From assembly GCA_024516155.1 (NCBI GenBank), contig JAJJXM010000034.1, forward strand, positions 555,446 to 619,445: a DNA stretch of 64,000 nt, written 5' to 3'. Origin of the DNA: Pyronema omphalodes (taxonomy: Eukaryota > Ascomycota > Pezizomycetes > Pezizales > Pyronemataceae). Under the pieces are notes generated by a model. The model saw only the letters and a program-made list of their open reading frames with translations, made no database searches and was not told the DNA's origin. The position numbers and the translations under genes are program-made. Positions 58,520-64,000 of this stretch are shown here, piece after piece; position 1 is the stretch's first letter, and each line of letters begins with the position of its first letter.

Positions 58520-61500
58520 TTAGTCTTTGAGTCGGTAGTCCCTCGGAGAATCAGGATACTTGAGATGGAAATCTCTTAGCTTCTCCTGACCTCCTACTGA
58601 AAAGTTGTCGAAGGGTTCTGCCGTCCAGTCTTTCTTGTTGGGCCACCCTAGCCATTTGACGAGGTAAAGTACTCTGCTGCCTGATTTGTAGCTGCTCATA
58701 ATTTCGTCTATGTCGTACTCCTCGCTTCCCTCAACGTCGTCTGCTTCCCAAAGAATTTTGTTTGGGTCTGGTGGAGCTCTGGTTCCAGTGTGGAAGGGCT
58801 CCAGTAGGGAAGTGTGGAAGACATTGTGAATCTTCCATCTTCTTGGTAGTGTGAGACGTATTGCTGTAGGGGATATGACCTTTTCGATTTGGAATGGACC
58901 ATGTATTTTGTGATCCAATTTGTGTGATGGGCGTCTTGTTTTTATGTGTCGTCCATCGAGCATAACCAAGTCTCCCACTTGGTAAGTAGGGGCCTCCTTT
59001 CGCTGAAGGTCTGCATACTTCTTCATTCTTTCCTGTGCCTTCTGTAATGCTGACTTAGCACCTTCATGCACTGTATGCATCCAATGAGCGTATGCTTTGC
59101 TGGCAGGGTTTTGCACAGCTGTTGCAATGGGATTGCTGGCAATGGGGTTGTAACCGTAATTCGCATAAAAAGGTGATAGCCCTGTAGCGCTGGTTACTGA
59201 GTTGTTGTAAGCGAACTCAGCCATTGGCAATAGATCAACCCAATCATTCATCTCACGATTGACAACGGAGCGGAGGTATGCTTCAATTGTCTGGTTAAGT
59301 CGTTCCGTCTGTCCATCTGTTTGAGGGTGGAACGCTGTGGACATTCTAGGTTTGATTGCTAGTTTCCCAAGAAATGCTTTCCAGGTGGTGCTTGTAAACC
59401 TGGAGTCTCTGTCCGACACAATATCCGTAGGTAAGCCATGTAACTTCCAAATTTCCTTCGCAAAGATTCTAACAAGGTCTGCAGTTGTCTTGCCGTCTTT
59501 TTGCAGTGGTATGAAGTGGGCCATCTTAGACAATCTGTCAACTATTACCCATAGTTGATCGCATCCATTGGATTCTGGTAGGTCAGTGATAAAGTCCATG
59601 GCGCTTGATTGCCATGGGGCATAGGGTAGTTCCAAAGGTTGAAGTAATCCGTACTTCAGGTGCCGTGCCTTTTTGTCTTTTTGACATTCCATACAACTCT
59701 TTACATAAGTTATTATTTGTTCTTCCATTCTTGGCCACCAGAAGTTCCTTCGCATTAATTCAATTGTTTTGTCCTGTCCGAAGTGACCTGCAATTTTCGA
59801 GTCATGTTCAGATTCCAGAACTGTCTTTACCAAATCCTTTGGTACCCATAGTTTTTCCTTTCGATAGACTATGCCATTATCTATCGTCAATGGTTCCTTA
59901 ATTTTCTTTGTTGCCTCCACGTAAATCTCATCCAGCTTACCAGCTTCCTTTACCATCTTCAAGAATTCTTCTGACCATTTAATAAAAGGAATAGAGGAAA
60001 GACGTGCTGAAGAAATAATAAATGATGTTCCTTCTGCAGCACTGCTGATTGACGAAATGGATGCAAAATGACTCTTATGCAGGATCGTCGTAATCGGCTG
60101 ATCTTCACCTCCCCCCTTTTCAGGTCGGAACTCCGGACGCCTAGATAGAGCATCAGGTTTCCCATGTTTAACCCCAGGTCTATAAAAAATCTTAAAGTCA
60201 ACGCCAGCAAGCTCTTGAGCCCATCTAGCTTGACGTCGATTGAGTACTTTTGTTGTTGTAAAGTACTCAAGGTTTTGGTGGTCGCTGTAAACTTGGACAG
60301 TGTGCATTGCTCCCTCAAGATATCGTCTCCATACTTTAAATGAGTCCACAATAGCCAACAGCTCTTTGTCATGGATCTCATAGTTAATCTCAGCAGGAGT
60401 GAATTTTCTTGAGTGGAAAGCAATGGGGTGCAACTTTCCATCTTCCCCCTTCTGGGATAGAACTGCGCCTAAAGCAAAATCTGAAGCATTTGTTTCAACA
60501 ATGCAAACCTGTCTTGGGTCAAAATGACTTAAGATTGGTGCAGTAGTGAAACGACTTTTGAGCTCATCAAATGCTAGTTCCATAGCAACCGTCCATTCCC
60601 ATTTCTTCGCATCGCCCTTTGTTGATTCTGTGAGAGGTCGACATATTTTGGAGAAGTCCTTGATGAATCTGCGATAGAAGTTTGCGAATCCAAGAAAGCC
60701 CTGTGTTTCTTTCAAGGATTTTGGGGGTTCCCATACCAGGACTGTTTGTACCTTGTCCTTTGCCATTTCAATGCCATTTTGGCTGATAATATAACCCAGA
60801 AATTCCACTCTGTTTTGTCCCCAAACACATTTTTCCGGAGAGATAACCAGCCCATTTTCTTCCAATCTTTTTAACACTTCCTTAACCAATTTGTCGTGTT
60901 CTTCCTCTGTCTCAGCATATATGAGAACATCATCAATATACGCAATTACTCCCTGATCCAACATGTCTCTAAAGATATGATTCATCATATCTTGGAATGT
61001 GGCTGGGGCATTGCTCAAGCCAAAAGGCATAACCGAAAATTCATATAATCCATATCGGCATCGAAAGGCCGTTTTCCATTCATCTCCTTCTTTTATTCTG
61101 ATGAGATGATATCCATTCTTGAGGTCCATTTTCGTAAATATTTTTGCTCCTCTAACTCTGTCTTGTAATTCTGACATGAGTGGGAGTGGGTACCGGTTGG
61201 CAATTGTAATTTTGTTGATGCCCCGGTAATCAACACATAACCGTAGACCTCTGCCATGAGGCTTTGGGACAAAGAGAATAGGAGCTGCTGCTGGTGACTT
61301 GGAAGGTCTGATTTTACCAGTGCGCAGCATATCCTTCAACCATTCTCTAAGTGTCTCTAGCTCAACTTCGTTGAGAGCATAGACAGGTCCCCAAGGAGGC
61401 TTTTCGCCTTCAACTAGGTCAATCGCATGGTCGTAGGGTTTGTGATCAGGAAGCCTATCTGCAGCTTCCTTTGTCATAATGTTGATCCAGCCGCGGAATT

Positions 61501-62214
61501 TCTCTGGGACTTGCTGAAGGGCCTCAGATAATTCCTCCTTGATGGATACAGATGAGATGTGGCCTAAGACTAAGTCTTCTGGATGGTCGAGGACATGTTT
61601 ATCGACCTTGAGTGAGAAGGCACTGGCTTGTGCCTTTGTACATTTTTCTTTGCAACGTGAGGATGTAAAGGAGATTTTGTCTTGATCTCCCCAGAGGTTG
61701 CAGGGCTGATGTAGTGCCATCCACCAATAAGGCAGGATAGCATCGCAGTCACTATCTAGTGGAGCGACTTCAAAAGATTCTGCAGCAAAGTGTTTCTTAT
61801 GCTGTAATATAAAGGGAACCGTAAAGACTTCACCTGCTCCAGCAACTATTTCATTGTTAAAGTTGCGGATTTGTAAAGGGGTGTCTCTCTTAACGGTTGG
61901 GATTTTGTATTTGTGGACAAAGGCTTTGTCCAGGAGGGCAGCAGTAGATCCTGTATCAAGAAGGACTCTAACTGTGCGTTGTTGATTCTTGGACCAGTTG
62001 AGAACCATGTTGATAATTGGTCTCGGTCCATGGTGAGGAGGAGTGGGAGCTGATTCCTGGGTAACTGGAATAGCTGCTCCATTGTCTTTTCGTCGACTCT
62101 TAGTCCTGGTCGACAGAAGGCTGTCCATTGATTTCCTTTTTATTCCTGCGCATTTCCCTATTACTGCGTCTTCATATCCATCCTCCTCGGGTGACGCTTC
62201 CCTAGAGGACTCTA
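58520..62214 (-). CDS. F3 pol (copy D), intact
   Basis: Open without lesion. First in-frame ATG at 62128 gives 1202 residues, but the pol frame is open back to the gag stop and still resembles copy C there (SSREASPEE), so translation probably enters by frameshift. Protease LLDTGSTAALLDKAF, RT AYIDDVLIY, RNase H (VETNASDFALGAVLSQ; note Asn in place of the Asp of the RNase H signature VETDAS in copy C), integrase HFGQDKT...CMECQK, VSDRDSRF, PQTDGQTERLNQTIEAY, and chromodomain EEYDIDEIMSS...YLVKWLGWPNKKDWTAEP. Confidence 0.93.
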
Positions 62215-63855
62215 AAAATCCGAATCAATGACTTCCTCATCCTCCATTTCCCAAATCCTTGGTTGCGCATCAGACATATGAGTGTCTTCCTCATCTTGCC
62301 TTACTGCAGCAGTCTTCGCCTTCTTGGCTTCCTTGGGCTTTTCCTGTTCATGTCCTTCTTCATGATCTTCATCATCCCGCTTCCTCTTTCCTGAAGAAGC
62401 TACCTTTCCATCCTTTGCCAGGTTAGTTCCCCCAACTGTCTTCTTTGCATAGCAGTCGTACATTCTATGACCAGCACGACCACATCGCCAACATTCAGCC
62501 TTATCTTTCTTGTGTTTGTCGATTTCGGCTTGGGGTACTCCTTGCAAAGCCTCCCTTCCTGAGGCATAAACCGCCGGTTTATCTGACTTCCTGTCCTTTT
62601 TCCCAGCAAATTCCTTCTTAGATCCCTTATCCTTAACCTTTCGGTCCTTCTGCTGCCCCTCACGTGGGCGAGCAGCTTCCCTTTCTTTCCCTTTATCCTT
62701 GCGTTCCCCACGCACTTCTAAGGTCTTTTTCTTTGTATACCCCAATTCTTCATTCAAGCCTTCCACAACATGTTCAGCTTCTTTGACTGCATGAATCAGG
62801 GCAACGTCATCATTGGGAACCTCTCCACACCGTTGGTAAACCATCTTCTTGATAGCTGGTGTCATAGCCTCCCATATCACATTCCTAAACATAGGGCCCA
62901 GTGCTCCAACGCGCATATTCAGATCCTCCAACTTAGTGATATAATCATCGATATCACCATCGTATTGTAGTTCTGTAATGCGTTTGACGTCCTTCTGAGC
63001 CTCCCTCTTATCCTCGAACCTTGTCTCAAATGCACTGGAAAATGCAGCCCAAGTATCCTTCAATTTCTGTTTCTGAATAGACTTCCTGCGCTCCTGGTGC
63101 CATGCTAAAGCCTTGTGGGTGAATGGACTACCAACCCACTTAACCTGCGCATCTTCATCAGGCCAGGATGTGGCATAGGTTTCCACGTAATCCTGTCCTG
63201 ACATCCACCAGGCCCTAAGCAGAGTCTTGTCCTTTCCTGAGAAAAATTGAGGTGCCTTGAGTTCTGGCATCTTGGGTCTCTTTGGTGCATCTCTGGGTCC
63301 TTGGATCTTGTCGATAATGGAAGTGAGGAATCTTGTTGCATCCTCCTCAGCTTCTCTTTCTTCTCTAGTCTTTTGGCGAGGGGGCCTTTCTGGCTGTCTG
63401 GGTCTTCCCTGACCATCATCGGAGGGCTCACGAGGGGGAATGGTAACCCTTCTTCTTGGAGGGCCATTGCCTCGTCCTCCATTTCCTCCTGCTGCTGGAG
63501 GGGGTGTGTCGTTTCTAGAGGGTGGTAGATTTGTGTCTACTGCCACCTGAAAAATGCTTGGGGAGACAGTTCTGCGTTGGGGTTCGTCCTGTACCGCATC
63601 CGCAAGTGACTGTGCATCGATAGGTAGGTTGTTGGCTGTCATGTCCATGACCCTTTGAATGACCTTATCGATGATCTCCTTCTTCTCATTTTCCCTCTCT
63701 GTCTCGTACTCCAAAAGCCTTCGTTGCTGTTCTTGCTCATTGTGGGCTAAAAGACGGATTTGCTCGTCCCTTTGTTGGTCAGCCTGGTTCTTTGTGGCTG
63801 CCCAGCCTTCAACACCGAAGTTCCATCCTTGTTGATGGTTGGAGAATCCTTGGAG
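62212..63855 (-). CDS. F3 gag (copy D), 5'-truncated by the telomere
   Basis: Open to the very junction: upstream of the first ATG (63714) the frame continues back through RLLEYE, QADQQRDEQIRLL and NFGVEGWAATKN to about 63850, where TTAGGG repeats start. Gag domain PQFFSGKDKTLLRAWWMSGQ, QVKWVGSPFTHKALAWHQER, ETRFEDKREAQKDVKRITEL; a lysine/arginine-rich stretch; CCHC knuckle CWRCGRAGHRMYDC (~62475); ends DSDF-TAG after T5. About 180 N-terminal residues are missing compared with copy C. Confidence 0.93.
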   Translation of the reverse strand, partial: LQGFSNHQQGWNFGVEGWAATKNQADQQRDEQIRLLAHNEQEQQRRLLEYETERENEKKEIIDKVIQRVMDMTANNLPIDAQSLADAVQDEPQRRTVSPSIFQVAVDTNLPPSRNDTPPPAAGGNGGRGNGPPRRRVTIPPREPSDDGQGRPRQPERPPRQKTREEREAEEDATRFLTSIIDKIQGPRDAPKRPKMPELKAPQFFSGKDKTLLRAWWMSGQDYVETYATSWPDEDAQVKWVGSPFTHKALAWHQERRKSIQKQKLKDTWAAFSSAFETRFEDKREAQKDVKRITELQYDGDIDDYITKLEDLNMRVGALGPMFRNVIWEAMTPAIKKMVYQRCGEVPNDDVALIHAVKEAEHVVEGLNEELGYTKKKTLEVRGERKDKGKEREAARPREGQQKDRKVKDKGSKKEFAGKKDRKSDKPAVYASGREALQGVPQAEIDKHKKDKAECWRCGRAGHRMYDCYAKKTVGGTNLAKDGKVASSGKRKRDDEDHEEGHEQEKPKEAKKAKTAAVRQDEEDTHMSDAQPRIWEMEDEEVIDSDF

Positions 63856-64000
63856 GTTAGGGTTAGGGTTAGGGTTAGGGTTAGGGTTAGGGTTAGGGTT
63901 AGGGTTAGGGTTAGGGTTAGGGTTAGGGTTAGGGTTAGGGTTAGGGTTAGGGTTAGGGTTAGGGTTAGGGTTAGGGTTAGGGTTAGGGTTAGGGTAGGGT
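63855..64000 (+). repeat. Telomere, about 24 units of TTAGGG
   Basis: Uninterrupted TTAGGG repeats to the end of the window; only the last unit is irregular (AGGGTAGGGT). The G-rich strand runs 5'->3' to the right, so the chromosome end lies to the right. It starts directly inside the F3 copy D gag with no subtelomeric spacer. Confidence 0.98.

Larger units (their letters stand above)
56940..63855 (-). mobile_element. Ty3/gypsy chromovirus F3 copy D, truncated by the telomere
   Basis: 3' LTR 56940-58348, pol 58520-62214, gag 62212-63855; the 5' LTR and about the first quarter of gag are missing and telomeric repeats follow at once. Both remaining genes are open. Clearly diverged from copy C in the LTR, less so in Pol. 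Confidence 0.95.

Overview
This is a chromosome end from a filamentous ascomycete (Pezizomycotina-like). The last ~145 bases are an uninterrupted (TTAGGG)n telomere, running 5'->3' outward. The genes have short 45-110 bp GT-AG introns, and several have a CTAAC/CTGAC-type branch sequence close to the acceptor. A fungal P450, an NLR-type NACHT gene and chromodomain Ty3/gypsy elements also point to a fungus. I cannot name the species.

Left part (1-15.5 kb), ordinary genes: the 3' part of a cytochrome P450 (2-1232, +); 4-hydroxyphenylpyruvate dioxygenase, HPPD (3337-4690, -, three exons); head-to-head with it a TTC36-like TPR protein (5619-6449, +), so a tyrosine-catabolic enzyme and the relative of its reported animal stabiliser share one 0.9 kb intergenic region; a Myb/SANT-like DNA-binding gene (7456-8701, -) with a nonsense codon in its second C-terminal repeat; and an NLR (10505-13845, -; nine exons) with a SesB/lipase-like alpha/beta-hydrolase followed by a NACHT NTPase and no C-terminal repeat domain.

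Middle (15.5-17.8 kb): two satellite arrays built from a GGTGTTTA/TAAACACC core, one hairpin-rich and one strictly directional. The same core forms a nonamer minisatellite at 1955-2026, between the P450 and HPPD genes.

Right part (17.8-63.9 kb): almost wholly nested retroelements. Two degraded Ty1/copia fragments come first. Then three Ty3/gypsy chromovirus families, named here F1, F2 and F3, are inserted into each other. F1 copy 1 (+, 20569-31029) holds a solo F2 LTR and a complete F1 copy 2 (-, 23715-30125). F2 copy E (-) is split into pieces at 31030-32446, 48201-49058 and 55905-56939. It is split by F2 copy B (+, 32447-48200), which itself holds a near-intact F3 copy C (37673-46565), and by F1 copy 3 (+, 49059-55904). 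F3 copy D (-, 56940-63855) ends inside its gag, where telomeric repeats begin directly, so the chromosome end looks healed onto a broken retrotransposon.

The most useful observations are the HPPD/TTC36 divergent pair; near-textbook -1 frameshift signals (GGGAAAA plus stem-loop) at the gag-pol junctions of F1 and F2 with a different, stop-codon-based junction in F3; small conserved ORFs upstream of gag in F1 and F2; an F2 LTR full of telomere-like, GATA and CACGTG motifs; and the GGTGTTTA arrays.
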